The notes: generated by a model from the sequence alone, not told the origin. Shown: positions 42,864 to 51,713, counted from the stretch's first letter. The stretch: DNA of 64,000 nt from Brevundimonas poindexterae (GCF_020524625.1 NZ_JAIVLL010000004.1:1-64000); one strand, 5' to 3'. Made by a program: numbers and translations.

Positions 42864-43745
42864 ATGTCCAAACTGCCCCGCATTCTGCCGCTCGTTGCCG
42901 TCGCCATTGGCGGGGTGATCGCCGTGCGCGCCGCCGGTACCGTGCCGGGCCTGTTCGAGGGCGCGGTCGCCTGGGCCGAGGAAGCGCCCGCCGCCGAGGG
43001 CGCCGCCCCCGCGCCCCAGACGCCGGTGACCGGAGTCTGTACCCTGACCGACGAGCAACTGGCCGATCAGGCCGGGATCTCGCCCGCCGAACTGCGGGTC
43101 ATCCAGTCGCTGTCCGGACGCCGGGTCGAGCTGGACGCGCGGGAAGAAGAGCTGGCCACCATGCTGCCGCTGCTGATCGCCGCCGAACAAAAGATCGACG
43201 CCCGCATCGCCGAGCTGAATGAGGTGAAGGGCGAGGTCGAGACCATGCTCGGCCAGCTGGACGAGAAGGAACAGGCGGAGGTCGACCGTCTGGTGCAGGT
43301 CTACTCGGCCATGCGTCCGCGCGATGCGGCGGCGGTGTTCACCACCCTGGACGACGATGTGCGCCTGCCGGTCGCGGCGGCCATGCGCCCCCGGGCCCTG
43401 GCGGCCATTCTGGCGCAGATGCCGCCCGCCGCTGCCCGCGAGCTGACCGAGAAGCTGGCCAACCGCAACAGCCGTCCGGATCTGGAAGCCCGTGCCGCGG
43501 CGGCCAGCCAGGGCGCTCCCGCTCCGGCCGCCACCCCGCCCGCTGCGACCCCGCCGGCGCCTGCGCGCACCCCGCCGGCCCGTCAGCCCGCACGCCAGAC
43601 ACCGGCCCGCACGCCGGCCGCGAACCCGCCGGCCCGCCAGACACCCGCGACCCCTCCGCCGGCTGCCGAGCGCGCCACGCCGCCCGCGGCGACGCCGTCG
43701 GATACCCCGGCCAGCCGGACGCCGGCCCGCCAGACCGTCCAATAG
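42864..43745 (+). CDS. MotE-like flagellar protein with Pro/Ala/Thr tail
   Basis: Protein of 293 residues. An N-terminal transmembrane or signal segment (ILPLVAVAIGGVIAVRAAG) precedes a coiled coil from about 90 to 150 (LSGRRVELDAREEELATMLPLLIAAEQKIDARIAELNEVKGEVETML) and an MgtE_N-like stretch VYSAMRPRDAAAVFTTLDDDVRLPVAAAMRPRALAAILAQMPPAAARELTEKL, the layout of MotE proteins. The last 80 residues are a repetitive Ala/Pro/Thr/Arg tail with the period PARQTPA. It is the last gene of the fliL-fliM operon. MotE proteins chaperone MotC in some bacteria; here the role is inferred. Confidence 0.78.
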   Translation: MSKLPRILPLVAVAIGGVIAVRAAGTVPGLFEGAVAWAEEAPAAEGAAPAPQTPVTGVCTLTDEQLADQAGISPAELRVIQSLSGRRVELDAREEELATMLPLLIAAEQKIDARIAELNEVKGEVETMLGQLDEKEQAEVDRLVQVYSAMRPRDAAAVFTTLDDDVRLPVAAAMRPRALAAILAQMPPAAARELTEKLANRNSRPDLEARAAAASQGAPAPAATPPAATPPAPARTPPARQPARQTPARTPAANPPARQTPATPPPAAERATPPAATPSDTPASRTPARQTVQ

Positions 43746-43768
43746 GCCCGACCGACCGACGGCCCCTT

Positions 43769-43786
43769 GCCTTGATCGACCAAGGC
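43769..43786. terminator. Weak hairpin after the fliL-fliM operon
   Basis: GCCTTG at 43769-43774 and CAAGGC at 43781-43786 form a 6-bp stem with a 6-base loop, 24 bases after the stop codon. No T-tract follows, so it may be a Rho-dependent or weak terminator. Confidence 0.3.
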
Positions 43787-43829
43787 CCTATGACGGCGGC
43801 CTTGATCCGTTTCCGCCCGAGGGCCTGAC

Positions 43830-44069
43830 ATGTCCGATACCCCGCCCGACCGCCTGTGCGTCGATCCCGACAGCAAATTCCACGATGAGGCCGTGCTGGC
43901 CCGTGGCGTCGGCATTCGCTTCAAGGGCGAGGAAAAGACCAATGTCGAGGAATATTGCGTCTCGGAAGGTTGGGTGCGTCTGGCCGTCGGTAACCGCGTG
44001 GACCGTCGGGGCAAGGCCCTGACCGTCAAACTGCAGGGGCCGGTCGAGCCCTATTTCCAGGACGTCTGA
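43830..44069 (+). CDS. DUF3297 protein
   Basis: Small basic protein of 79 residues: MSDTPPDRLCVDPDSKFHDEAVLARGVGIRFKGEEKTNVEEYCVSEGWVRLAVG. This is the full DUF3297 pattern, common in alpha- and gammaproteobacteria and of unknown function. No signal peptide or membrane segment is seen. It lies alone between the flagellar operon and the M28 peptidase gene. Confidence 0.9.
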   Translation: MSDTPPDRLCVDPDSKFHDEAVLARGVGIRFKGEEKTNVEEYCVSEGWVRLAVGNRVDRRGKALTVKLQGPVEPYFQDV

Positions 44070-44147
44070 AGCCACCCTCGCGATCAGGCTTTGCGCCCCC
44101 GCCTGGACCCGTTAGGACTGCAGGTCTGTGATCGAGGGGAGAGGGCC

Positions 44148-45575
44148 ATGCGGCTTGCAGCATCAGCACTGGCGGGGGCCATGGGCCTCCTGATTCTGGC
44201 GGGCGGATCGACCGCCCTGGCCCAGAGCGTCGAGGACATCCGCATCGCTGAACAGCTGCGCGACCGCGCGCTTGAGGGCAGCGGGGCCTTTGAAATCGTC
44301 GAGGAACTGACCACCCGGTTCGGGCCGCGTCCGGCGGGATCGGCGTCGGAACAAGCGGCGGCGCGCTGGGGCGCCGAGCTGCTGACCGGCATGGGCTTTG
44401 CCAATGTGCAGGTCGAGTCCTTCCCCCTGAAGCTGTGGGAGCGCGGCGAGACCCGCGTCGAGATCGTCTCGCCCTTCCCGCAGGCGCTGGTCGCGACCGC
44501 GCTGGGTGGAACGGTGTCGACGCCGCGCGGCGGCATTGAGGCCGAGGCGGTGATCTTCGAAACCTATCAGGACCTGCTGGACCAGCCGGAAGGCTCGCTG
44601 ACCGGCAAGATCGTCGTGGTGCTGCAGGATACCGTGCCGGCCCAGGACGGGCGCGGCTATGGCACCAGCTCGCCGATCCGGGGGCAGGGGCCGTTCGAGG
44701 CGGCCCAGCGCGGCGCGGTCGGCTATGTGCTGCGCTCGCTGGGCACCCATGACCACCGCTTTGCCCATACGGGGGCGACCCGGGTGGGCGAGGGACAGAT
44801 CCCGGCCTTTGCCATCAGCCCGCCGGACGCCGACCAGCTGCGCCGCGCGTCGCACCTGACCGATGACCCGATCCGCATGCGGCTGGTCTCGGGCGCGGGC
44901 TTTGTCGCCGACAGCCATTCCCAGAATGTCGTGGCCGAGGTGGTCGGCTCGGAATTCCCGGATCAGGTGATCGTCATCGGCGGCCATCTGGACAGCTGGG
45001 ACCTGGGCACCGGCGCCATCGACGACGGGGCGGGTATCGCCATCACCACCGCCGCGCTGAAGCTGATCGAGGACCTGCCGGTCCAGCCGCGCCGCACGAT
45101 CCGCGTGGTCTGGTGGGGCTCGGAGGAAGTCAGCCAGCCGCCGCCCGCCCAGGGTCTGGCCGGGGGTCGCTTCTATGCCGAACGCCGGGCCGGAGAGCTG
45201 GAGATGCACGTCGCGGCCAGCGAGAGCGATTTCGGCGCCGGCCGGATCTACAGCCTGGCCCTGCCGGCCGGGGCGGGCGACAGCGACCTGCGTCGCGCGG
45301 CCATGCGCGTGCTGACGCCGCTCGGCATCCTGTTCGACGGGGCTCCGGCGACCGGCGGCGGACCCGACACCACGCCGCTGGTGCAGGGGGGCGTGCCGCC
45401 CTTTCGCCTGAACCAGGACGGCATGGACTATTTCGACACCCACCACACCGCCGATGATGTGCTGGACCGGATCGATCCCGGGAATCTGGATCAGAACGTC
45501 GCCGCCTGGGCCGCCTTCCTGTGGCTGCTGGCCAATTCCGACGTCGACTTCCGGGCCTTACGACCGGCGCAATAG
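44148..45575 (+). CDS. Secreted M28-family peptidase
   Basis: Exported zinc peptidase of 475 residues: signal peptide ending TALAQS, a PA-like insert between about 100 and 220, then the M28 core: VIVIGGHLDSWDLGTGAIDDGAGIAIT with metal-binding His and Asp, VVWWGSEE with the catalytic Glu, and the final YFDTHHTADDVLDRID with a late metal ligand. The layout fits carboxypeptidase Q and related aminopeptidases. The start at ATG 44148 follows GGGGAGAG and begins the signal peptide. It acts in the periplasm or outside the cell. Confidence 0.92.
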   Translation: MRLAASALAGAMGLLILAGGSTALAQSVEDIRIAEQLRDRALEGSGAFEIVEELTTRFGPRPAGSASEQAAARWGAELLTGMGFANVQVESFPLKLWERGETRVEIVSPFPQALVATALGGTVSTPRGGIEAEAVIFETYQDLLDQPEGSLTGKIVVVLQDTVPAQDGRGYGTSSPIRGQGPFEAAQRGAVGYVLRSLGTHDHRFAHTGATRVGEGQIPAFAISPPDADQLRRASHLTDDPIRMRLVSGAGFVADSHSQNVVAEVVGSEFPDQVIVIGGHLDSWDLGTGAIDDGAGIAITTAALKLIEDLPVQPRRTIRVVWWGSEEVSQPPPAQGLAGGRFYAERRAGELEMHVAASESDFGAGRIYSLALPAGAGDSDLRRAAMRVLTPLGILFDGAPATGGGPDTTPLVQGGVPPFRLNQDGMDYFDTHHTADDVLDRIDPGNLDQNVAAWAAFLWLLANSDVDFRALRPAQ

Positions 45576-45581
45576 TCCCGG

Positions 45582-45666
45582 GCGAGCGTGGCGAAACTGG
45601 TAGACGCAAGGGACTTAAAATCCCTCGACTTCGGTCATGCGGGTTCGATCCCCGCCGCTCGCACCA
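45582..45666 (+). tRNA. tRNA-Leu (UAA anticodon)
   Basis: Acceptor GCGAGCG pairs with CGCTCGC, the D arm contains TGGTAGACGCA, the anticodon arm GGGACTTAAAATCCC carries TAA, a class II variable arm follows, and the T arm GGTTCGATCC precedes A-CCA (encoded). About 85 nt. Confidence 0.96.
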
Positions 45667-45763
45667 GCCCCTGCGGGGTCACTTCGTGTTTCGCGGGGAG
45701 GGTCGGCCTTAACGCGGGCGGAAGGGCTTGGCACAACAGGGGCTCCTCCAGCCGAACGGACCC

Positions 45764-47200
45764 ATGAAAAGAGCCCGACACGCCCGCATCGTCGCCACGA
45801 TCGGACCCGCCAGCCGCTCGCCCGGCATGGTCAAGACCCTCGCGCAGGCCGGGGTCGATGTCTTTCGTCTGAACTTCAGCCACGGCTCGCATGACGACCA
45901 TGCGGCCGCGCTGAAGGCGGTGCGCGGCGCCGAGATGGCGTTGAAGCGACCGCTGGGTGTGCTGGCTGATCTGCAGGGGCCCAAGCTGCGGCTGGGCCGG
46001 TTCCGGGATGTCGAGATCGACATCAAGCCCGGGCACATGATGCGGTTCGACCTGAACCCCGAGCCCGGCGACGAGACGCGGGTGCAGATGCCGCATCCGG
46101 AGATCTTCAAGGCCCTGCGCGAGGGCATGTTACTGCTGCTTGACGACGGGCGGGTGCGCCTGCGCGTCGGCAAGCGGACGGACGACTGGGCGGATGTCAC
46201 GGTCGAGAGCGGCTCGAAACTGTCGGACCGCAAGGGCGTGGCCGTGCCGGAAGCGGTCATCCCGGTCTCGGCCCTGACGCCCAAGGACCGCGAGGACCTG
46301 GCCTTTGCGCTGCGGATCGGCGTGGACTGGGTGGCGCTGAGCTTTGTCCAGAAGGCCGAGGACATGGCCGAGCTCAAGCGGCTGGTGAACGGCAAGGCGG
46401 CCTGTCTGGCCAAGATCGAAAAGCCCCAGGCCCTGAACGAGCTGGAGGCCATCCTCGACTATTCGGACGGGGTGATGGTGGCGCGCGGCGACCTCGGCGT
46501 CGAGCTGGATCCCGAAGAAGTGCCGGTGGCGCAAAAGGCCATCATCCGCGCCGCTCGCCACAGGGGGGTGCCGGTGATCGTGGCGACCCAGATGCTGGAG
46601 TCGATGACGGGCGCGCCGGCGCCGACACGGGCCGAGGCCACCGACGTGGCCAATGCCGTCTATGAGGGGGCCGACGCCCTGATGCTGTCGGCCGAGACGG
46701 CCTCGGGCGACTATCCGGTCGAGGCGGTCACCATCATGAACCGCATTATGGAGCGGGTCGAACGCGATCCGGTGTGGCCCAGCCTGATGGACGCCGAACA
46801 CGCCGGCATGGACGACATCGACGCGGATGCCTTGGTCGCCGCGGCACGCAAGGCCGGCGAGGCCCAGTCGACGGCCTGTATCGTGGTGTTCACGACCCTG
46901 GGCGGTACCGCCCGGCGGATGGCGCGCGAGCGGCCCCTGCACACGGTTCTGGCCCTGACGCCCAATCCGGACACGGCGCGCAGACTCGCGCTGGTGTGGG
47001 GGCTGGAGCCGCGTCTGGGACGCCAGCCGGACTCGCTGGAACAGGTGACGGACGATGCTGTGGCCGGGGCCATGGACTATGGGCTGGCGCAACCGGGGCA
47101 GAGGATCCTGATCCTGGCCGGGACGCCGTTTGGCGCGCCGGGGGCTGCGAATCTGTTGCGGCTGGCGCATGCTCCGTCGAAGGTTAAACGGCGGAAGTGA
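45764..47200 (+). CDS. pyk: Pyruvate kinase
   Basis: Cytoplasmic glycolytic enzyme that makes pyruvate and ATP from phosphoenolpyruvate, 478 residues. It starts RHARIVATIGPASRS with the usual N-terminus, FRLNFSHGSHDDH, DLQGPKLRLG, the active-site CLAKIEKPQALNELEAIL, VARGDLGVELDPEEVPVAQK, ATQMLESM, and the C-terminal regulatory domain from about 340. All key motifs are present. ATG 45764 is preferred to 45728 because the family starts at KRARHARIVATIGP. It lies about 98 bp after tRNA-Leu. Confidence 0.97.
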   Translation: MKRARHARIVATIGPASRSPGMVKTLAQAGVDVFRLNFSHGSHDDHAAALKAVRGAEMALKRPLGVLADLQGPKLRLGRFRDVEIDIKPGHMMRFDLNPEPGDETRVQMPHPEIFKALREGMLLLLDDGRVRLRVGKRTDDWADVTVESGSKLSDRKGVAVPEAVIPVSALTPKDREDLAFALRIGVDWVALSFVQKAEDMAELKRLVNGKAACLAKIEKPQALNELEAILDYSDGVMVARGDLGVELDPEEVPVAQKAIIRAARHRGVPVIVATQMLESMTGAPAPTRAEATDVANAVYEGADALMLSAETASGDYPVEAVTIMNRIMERVERDPVWPSLMDAEHAGMDDIDADALVAAARKAGEAQSTACIVVFTTLGGTARRMARERPLHTVLALTPNPDTARRLALVWGLEPRLGRQPDSLEQVTDDAVAGAMDYGLAQPGQRILILAGTPFGAPGAANLLRLAHAPSKVKRRK

Positions 47201-47203
47201 TCC

Positions 47204-47342
47204 TCCCCTGCTGAGCGTAGCGAAACGGGGGAGGGGGACCGCGCGCAGCGGGGTGGACGGGGCGACCCCTGACACCGGCGCTTGTTGTCGCCCCCTCCAC
47301 CACTCCGTGGTCCCCCTCCCCCGCGGGCGGGGGAGGAGATGA
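47204..47342. repeat. GC-rich inverted repeat, copy 2
   Basis: GGGGGAGGGGGACC near 47225 and GGTGGACGGGGCGAC are mirrored by GTCGCCCCCTCCACC and GGTCCCCCTCCCCC near 47290-47323, giving a large imperfect stem over most of the gap between pyruvate kinase and the methylase genes. The right arm matches 32676-32742. Confidence 0.6.
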
Positions 47343-47346
47343 CGTT

Positions 47347-48384
47347 ATGATCAAATATATCGGCTCGAAGCGGGCGTTGCTGGGGCAGGTGACCTCGGCG
47401 ATCGGCGCGCTGGCGGGGCCGGGGGCGACCGTCTGTGACCTGTTCAGCGGCTCAGCGCGGGTCGGGCATGCGCTGAAGCGGGCGGGCTATTCGGTTTGGT
47501 CGAACGACCACAATGCCTATGCCCACACCCTGGCCACCGCCTATGTGCAGGCGGACCGCGAGCGGTGGCTGGACCGGGCGGAGGCGGTGCTGGCCGAACT
47601 GCGCGCGCTGAAACCCGAGGCGGGCTGGTTCACCCGGGCCTTCTGCGAGGACGCCCGCTATTTCCATCCCGACAACGGCGCCCGGATCGACGCCATGCGC
47701 GAGCGGATCGAGACGCTGGATCTGGAGCCGGAGCTGAAGGCGATCACGCTGGTCAGCCTGATGGAGGCGGCCGACCGGGTCGATTCCACGGCGGGCGTGC
47801 AGATGGCCTATATGAAGCGGTGGGCCCCGCGGGCGCTGAAGCCGCTGGAGCTGCGGATGCCCGATGTGCTGTCCTCTGTGGGGGCACCGTGCCGGGCGAC
47901 GCAGGCCGATGCGGTCGAGATCGCGCCGGAGGTCGAGGCCGATCTGGTCTATCTGGACCCGCCCTACAACCAGCATTCCTATCTGGGGAACTACCACTGC
48001 TGGGAAAGTCTGGTGCTGTGGGACAAGCCCGAGACCTACGGCGTGGCCAACAAGCGGATCGATGTGAAGACACGAAAGAGCGCCTTCAACAGCCGGCCGG
48101 GCATCGGGCCGGCGCTGGCGGCGGTGATCGACGGTCTGCGCGCGCCCAATCTGGTCGTGTCCTTCAATGACGAAGGCTATCTGGACCGCGAGACGCTGGT
48201 CGGCATGCTGTCGGCGCGCGGGTATGTGCAGGTGATCGAGATCGCCCATCCACGCTATGTCGGCGCGCGCATCGGCATCCATAATCCCAAGGGGGAAAAG
48301 GTCGGCACGGTCGGCCGCCTGCGGAATGTTGAGCTGCTGTTTGTGGTGACGCCCGACCCGGTGGCCCTGCCGTACGCGGCCTGA
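47347..48384 (+). CDS. D12-class N6-adenine DNA methyltransferase
   Basis: Protein of 345 residues of the D12/Dam class, adding a methyl group to adenine N6. Motif I is KYIGSKRALLGQV with DLFSGSARVGHALKRAGY, and the catalytic motif is DPPYNQHSY (D-P-P-Y) at about residue 204. The start is ATG 47347 with GGAGGAG upstream. No cognate restriction gene is seen on either side, so it is an orphan methylase, a short-lived selfish system relic, or a phage-like acquisition. The insertion in a repeat-lined gap between two core genes fits acquisition. Recognition sequence unknown. Confidence 0.88.
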   Translation: MIKYIGSKRALLGQVTSAIGALAGPGATVCDLFSGSARVGHALKRAGYSVWSNDHNAYAHTLATAYVQADRERWLDRAEAVLAELRALKPEAGWFTRAFCEDARYFHPDNGARIDAMRERIETLDLEPELKAITLVSLMEAADRVDSTAGVQMAYMKRWAPRALKPLELRMPDVLSSVGAPCRATQADAVEIAPEVEADLVYLDPPYNQHSYLGNYHCWESLVLWDKPETYGVANKRIDVKTRKSAFNSRPGIGPALAAVIDGLRAPNLVVSFNDEGYLDRETLVGMLSARGYVQVIEIAHPRYVGARIGIHNPKGEKVGTVGRLRNVELLFVVTPDPVALPYAA

Positions 48385-48423
48385 AGGCGGGAACCCGGGG
48401 GGGATGCCCCCCGTTTGGTGACC

Positions 48424-48696
48424 ATGCAAACGATCACCGACAGCCGCACCGAAAGCCTGGGCCACGAGGTCCGTATTCCCCGACGCGCCCCCGTGCGGAG
48501 CGCTCGCGCCGCCGATGCCTTTCAAACTGTCGCCTGGCGCGCGCCTGAGCCTCGCCGGGATCGCTACACCCCCGCCAATGTCGCGCACGACCCCTATGCC
48601 GAGGACGAGGAAATCCCGCACTGGATGATCCTGGTCGGCGGCGGGCTGCTGGCGGCGCTGATGGGCGCCCTGCTGGGCGGCGCGATGGCGCTCTAG
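48424..48696 (+). CDS. Small membrane protein
   Basis: Protein of about 90 residues: a polar, Arg-rich start, then IPHWMILVGGGLLAALMGALLGGAMAL, a single C-terminal transmembrane helix with Gly repeats. ATG 48424 is one of two starts (GTG 48415 is the other). The tail overlaps the end of the convergent rnhB gene by 4 bp. No family recognised; Caulobacterales genomes carry similar tail-anchored proteins. Confidence 0.7.
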   Translation: MQTITDSRTESLGHEVRIPRRAPVRSARAADAFQTVAWRAPEPRRDRYTPANVAHDPYAEDEEIPHWMILVGGGLLAALMGALLGGAMAL

Positions 48697-49316
48697 GCGC
48701 TCATCCTTTCCTCGATCAACAGCCGGATCGGCGCGAACGAGCGCCGGTGCTGGGCGCAGGGACCCAGGCGGTCCAGCGCCTGCCGGTGCAGGGGTACGCC
48801 ATAACCCTTGTGCCGGGCAAAGCCATAGCCGGGGTGCTCTCTCTCAAGCTCATGCATCAGCCGGTCCCGCGCCGTCTTGGCGAGGATCGAGGCGGCGGCG
48901 ATCGAGGCCGAGCGCGCATCGCCCTTGATCACTGCGACCGAGCGGCATCCGACATCGAGGGCATGATTGCCGTCGATCAGGGCGAGGGCGGCACAATGGG
49001 CCAAACCCTGGACTGCGCGACGCATGGCCAGTTCGGTGGCGCGCAAGATATTCAGCCGGTCGATCTCCTCGACCGTGGCGAAGGCTACAGACCAGCACAC
49101 AGCTTGCGCCTTGATCGCGGCCTCGGCCTCCTCGCGGGCCGCCTCGGACAGGGCCTTGGAGTCGTTCAGGCCCGGGGGCAAACACGCCGGATCGAGGATC
49201 ACAGCGGCCGCGCTGACCGGTCCGGCCCAAGGGCCCCGGCCGGCCTCGTCCACGCCGCAGACCAGGCCGTGGCCGGCCCATTCCTGCTCGAGCGAAAAAT
49301 CGGGAAGGCCGGTCAC
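48693..49316 (-). CDS. rnhB: Ribonuclease HII
   Basis: Enzyme of 207 residues that cuts the RNA strand of RNA-DNA hybrids. Catalytic acids are in CGVDEAGRGPWAGPV (Asp, Glu), ALIDGNHALDV (Asp) and the later SIAAASILAKTARDRLM (family motif). A very long open frame runs through the start, but the domain begins at GTG 49316, which overlaps the tag stop as GTGA. It is thus downstream of, and coupled to, the tag gene. Confidence 0.95.
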   Translation of the reverse strand: MTGLPDFSLEQEWAGHGLVCGVDEAGRGPWAGPVSAAAVILDPACLPPGLNDSKALSEAAREEAEAAIKAQAVCWSVAFATVEEIDRLNILRATELAMRRAVQGLAHCAALALIDGNHALDVGCRSVAVIKGDARSASIAAASILAKTARDRLMHELEREHPGYGFARHKGYGVPLHRQALDRLGPCAQHRRSFAPIRLLIEERMSA

Positions 49317-49915
49317 GCGGCGATGCCCCCGGCCAGCGGCGCATGGCGGTGGCAGGTCGTCACATGGTCGTTGACCATGCCGGTCGCCTGCATGAAGGCA
49401 TAGACGATCACCGGACCGCAGAATTTGAAGCCTTCGGCCTTCAACGCCTTGGCCATGGCGACCGACTGCGGGGTCTGGGCCGGGACCTGTTTCATCGACG
49501 GCCAGGCATTCTGGACCGGTTCGCCGTCGACGAAGGACCAGAGCCATTCGGACATGTCGCGGCCTTGATCCTGCAGCTCCAGCCAGCGCCGGGCGCCCGA
49601 GATGGTGGCGTCGATCTTGGCCGCCGATCGCACGATGCCGGCATCGTTCAGCAGCCGCTGACGGTCGGCCTCGCCATAACGGGCGACCGTCTCGGGGTCG
49701 AAGTTGTCGAAGGCCGCGCGAAAGGCCTCCCGCTTCTTCAGGATGGTGATCCACGACAGGCCCGCCTGGAACCCGTCCAGCACCAGCTTCTCCCACAGGG
49801 CGCGGGAGTCGCGCTCGGGCACGCCCCATTCCTGGTCGTGATAGGCGACATAGAGGGGGTCGGTGCCGCACCAGCCACAGCGGCCGGTCGTGTCGGGCAC
49901 GGGCGAGTCGGTCAT
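49313..49915 (-). CDS. tag: DNA-3-methyladenine glycosylase I
   Basis: Base-excision repair enzyme of about 200 residues that removes 3-methyladenine. It starts RCGWCGTDPLYVAYHDQEWGVPERDSRALWEKLVLDGFQAGLSWITIL, the full Tag signature with zinc-binding Cys and the aromatic pocket, and contains FVDGEPVQNAWPSMKQVPAQTPQS and the closing FCGPVIVYAFMQATGMVNDHVTTCHRH. ATG 49915 is chosen; a start at 49957 would add only low-complexity residues. It forms a two-gene unit with rnhB. Confidence 0.96.
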   Translation of the reverse strand: MTDSPVPDTTGRCGWCGTDPLYVAYHDQEWGVPERDSRALWEKLVLDGFQAGLSWITILKKREAFRAAFDNFDPETVARYGEADRQRLLNDAGIVRSAAKIDATISGARRWLELQDQGRDMSEWLWSFVDGEPVQNAWPSMKQVPAQTPQSVAMAKALKAEGFKFCGPVIVYAFMQATGMVNDHVTTCHRHAPLAGGIAA

Positions 49916-50002
49916 GCCCCCAGAGTCGCCGGGCCGGGTCGCCGACGCAAGAGTCACGTCCCGTCAGGTCCGGCGAGCCAGCCGCTGTGGCAAGGGGAAA
50001 GG

Positions 50003-50452
50003 GTGAGCCGCCCTGTCCTCCTGTCTGCGCTGTTCGTCCTCGGCCTGGTCCTGCTCGGGGCCGGGGAAAGCCGGGCGCAGGACAGCAAGATGATGTCCCA
50101 TACTCCCGGCGTGGTCGGCGAACTTGGCCAGACCAGTCCCGATGCCCTGATCGCCTCGCAGCTGTGGATGGCTGAGGCCTATGAGCGCGAGGGTCTGATC
50201 GATGAGGCGATCCAGACCTATGAAGCGGCCCTGCTGTCGATCCTGCAGTTCCGGGGACAGGGCCATGCGTCGATGGCAGAGCCCATGGTGCGGGTGGCGC
50301 GGCTGACGCAGGATCCGGAGACCCGGATGCGGTGGCTGGAGTCCGCGCTGCGGATCCGGGAGGTTGGCTGGGACACCGGCGATGCGCGGCGGATGGCGCT
50401 CCGGATGGAGCTGAGGCGGGCGTCCGATGGACGGCTGGGCCCTCTGGCGTGA
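50003..50452 (+). CDS. Small exported helical (TPR-like) protein
   Basis: Protein of 149 residues with a signal peptide (LLSALFVLGLVLLGAGESRAQ), then helices ASQLWMAEAYEREGLIDEAIQTYEAALLSI and ASMAEPMVRVARLTQDPETRMRWLESALRIRE that look like degenerate tetratricopeptide pairs. It starts with GTG 50003, preceded by AAGGGGAAAGG. Divergent from tag. No specific family; a scaffold or adaptor role is possible. Confidence 0.72.
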   Translation: MSRPVLLSALFVLGLVLLGAGESRAQDSKMMSHTPGVVGELGQTSPDALIASQLWMAEAYEREGLIDEAIQTYEAALLSILQFRGQGHASMAEPMVRVARLTQDPETRMRWLESALRIREVGWDTGDARRMALRMELRRASDGRLGPLA

Positions 50453-50543
50453 TCCCGGGAGGGGGACCGACCGAGGTCAGGGGGCTGGACAAGTCCTCGC
50501 CGAAACGAAACAACCACGGCTTCCACTCACGGAGGATATAACC

Positions 50544-50774
50544 ATGCGTATCGCCCTTTTCGCCGCCGCTGCTGCCGCTCTGGCCCTTGCCGCCTGCTCG
50601 CAGGAGACCGGTGACAATGCCGCCGAGACCGCTGACGCCGCCGGCGCCACCGTCGCCTCGGCCGCCGAAGACACCGCCGAGAATGCTGACGCCGCGGCCG
50701 AGAACACCGCTGAGGCCACGAACGAAGCGGCCGAAAACGTCGACGCCGCGATCGAGACGCCCGCAGAGCACTAA
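50544..50774 (+). CDS. Small Ala-rich lipoprotein
   Basis: Lipoprotein of 76 residues (lipobox ALAAC) whose mature part is almost entirely Ala, Glu, Asn, Asp and Thr in short heptad-like repeats (AAEDTAENADAAAENTAEATNEAAENVDAA), consistent with an amphipathic helix or coiled coil in the periplasm, in the style of Lpp-like or entericidin-like proteins. GGAGG precedes the ATG. A clear terminator follows, so it is probably a well-expressed single gene. Confidence 0.8.
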   Translation: MRIALFAAAAAALALAACSQETGDNAAETADAAGATVASAAEDTAENADAAAENTAEATNEAAENVDAAIETPAEH

Positions 50775-50791
50775 CTCGACGATCAAGAGAG

Positions 50792-50826
50792 ACGCGCCCG
50801 GAGTTCGCTTCGGGCGCGTTTTTCGT
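50792..50826 (+). terminator. Rho-independent terminator after the small lipoprotein gene
   Basis: Stem ACGCGCCCG (50792-50800) with its complement at 50811-50819, a 10-base loop and a following run of T. It sits between the lipoprotein stop and the end of the convergent ygfZ gene and may serve both directions. Confidence 0.85.
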
Positions 50827-50827
50827 T

Positions 50828-51619
50828 TCAGAGGCCGGTCCAGTCCGGGCGTTGGACCCTTGCGGGCGTGCCCTCGACGGTCAGGTCGCCGTCCAACCGG
50901 TCGAGTCTCAGCAAGGCCATCACGCGGTTCCCCTGGCCGGACAGGGTCTGGCCCGCGCGGCGCTCGCCGTTCAGGACCTCGGTGCCAAAGGCGGGCAGGG
51001 GGCCGTCAATGTCGAGGGGCAGCATGCGGTTGCGGATGGCGCCGCGCCGCTTCATGCGTGAAGTCGTCTCCTGACCGATGAAACAGCCCTTGGAAAAGTC
51101 GATGCCGTTCAGCAGGTCAAAGTTGGCCTCGATCGGATAGGTGGTGTCCTGACCGCCGTCTCGGGCGGGGTCGGGAATGCCCAGCGAAAGTCGGTGATGG
51201 TGCCAGGCCTCGGGCGTATCCGTGACGGGCAGGGGCTCGCCATAGCGCCGGTGGCCGAGGGTGGAAAGACGCGGGTCGGGTGCGCCGGGCACATCCGGGG
51301 CAGCCGGCCACAGGACCTGGACCGTGCCGTCGATGGGCTCGATCGTAACGTGGGCGCGCAGCCGGTAGAGGTTCAGCCGCTGGATCAGGGCATCGCGACG
51401 GTCCGACGCCACGTCGATGAGCACGCCGTCTTCCTGGCCCAGCAGCAAGAGATCGAACAACAGCCGCCCCGGCGGAGACAGCAGGGCCCCGAAGCGCAGA
51501 TCGCCGGGCTGGAGCGTCAGTACCTCCTGTGTCAGCAGGCCGTTCAGGAAGGTGCGGGCGTCCGGACCGCTGACCCGGATGAGGGCGCGATCAGGGAGGG
51601 AGGCGATGCGGGGCGACAT
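50828..51619 (-). CDS. ygfZ: Folate-binding protein YgfZ
   Basis: Folate-binding Fe-S-cluster maintenance protein of about 263 residues. It starts LPDRALIRVSGPDARTFLNGLLTQEV and has the family motif KGCFIGQET at about residues 176-184, holding the conserved Cys. ATG 51619 is chosen by family length. It is convergent with the small lipoprotein gene. Confidence 0.92.
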   Translation of the reverse strand: MSPRIASLPDRALIRVSGPDARTFLNGLLTQEVLTLQPGDLRFGALLSPPGRLLFDLLLLGQEDGVLIDVASDRRDALIQRLNLYRLRAHVTIEPIDGTVQVLWPAAPDVPGAPDPRLSTLGHRRYGEPLPVTDTPEAWHHHRLSLGIPDPARDGGQDTTYPIEANFDLLNGIDFSKGCFIGQETTSRMKRRGAIRNRMLPLDIDGPLPAFGTEVLNGERRAGQTLSGQGNRVMALLRLDRLDGDLTVEGTPARVQRPDWTGL

Positions 51620-51713
51620 GGTCCACAGATAGGAGGCCGAAGGGACCTTGGCGAGGGGCCCCCCGCCCGCGAGGACCGCTGCCGTCGGCCAAGAATCCGT
51701 ATACGGTGCGACC

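Noticed and set aside
43560..43740. Apparent tandem repeats that could be a CRISPR or minisatellite
   Set aside because: The repeats are in-frame codons of the Pro/Ala/Thr tail, without spacers or palindromic units. No CRISPR array was seen anywhere in the window.
43492..44022. Plus-strand 176-residue Arg/Pro frame over the MotE-like tail
   Set aside because: It is an off-frame reading of the repetitive tail of the MotE-like gene; the repeated PARQTPA period explains it.
48693..50786. 697-residue minus-strand frame joining rnhB to further sequence
   Set aside because: Only the last 207 codons match ribonuclease HII; the rest is in a different frame from tag and is low complexity. The start at 49316 explains the gene.
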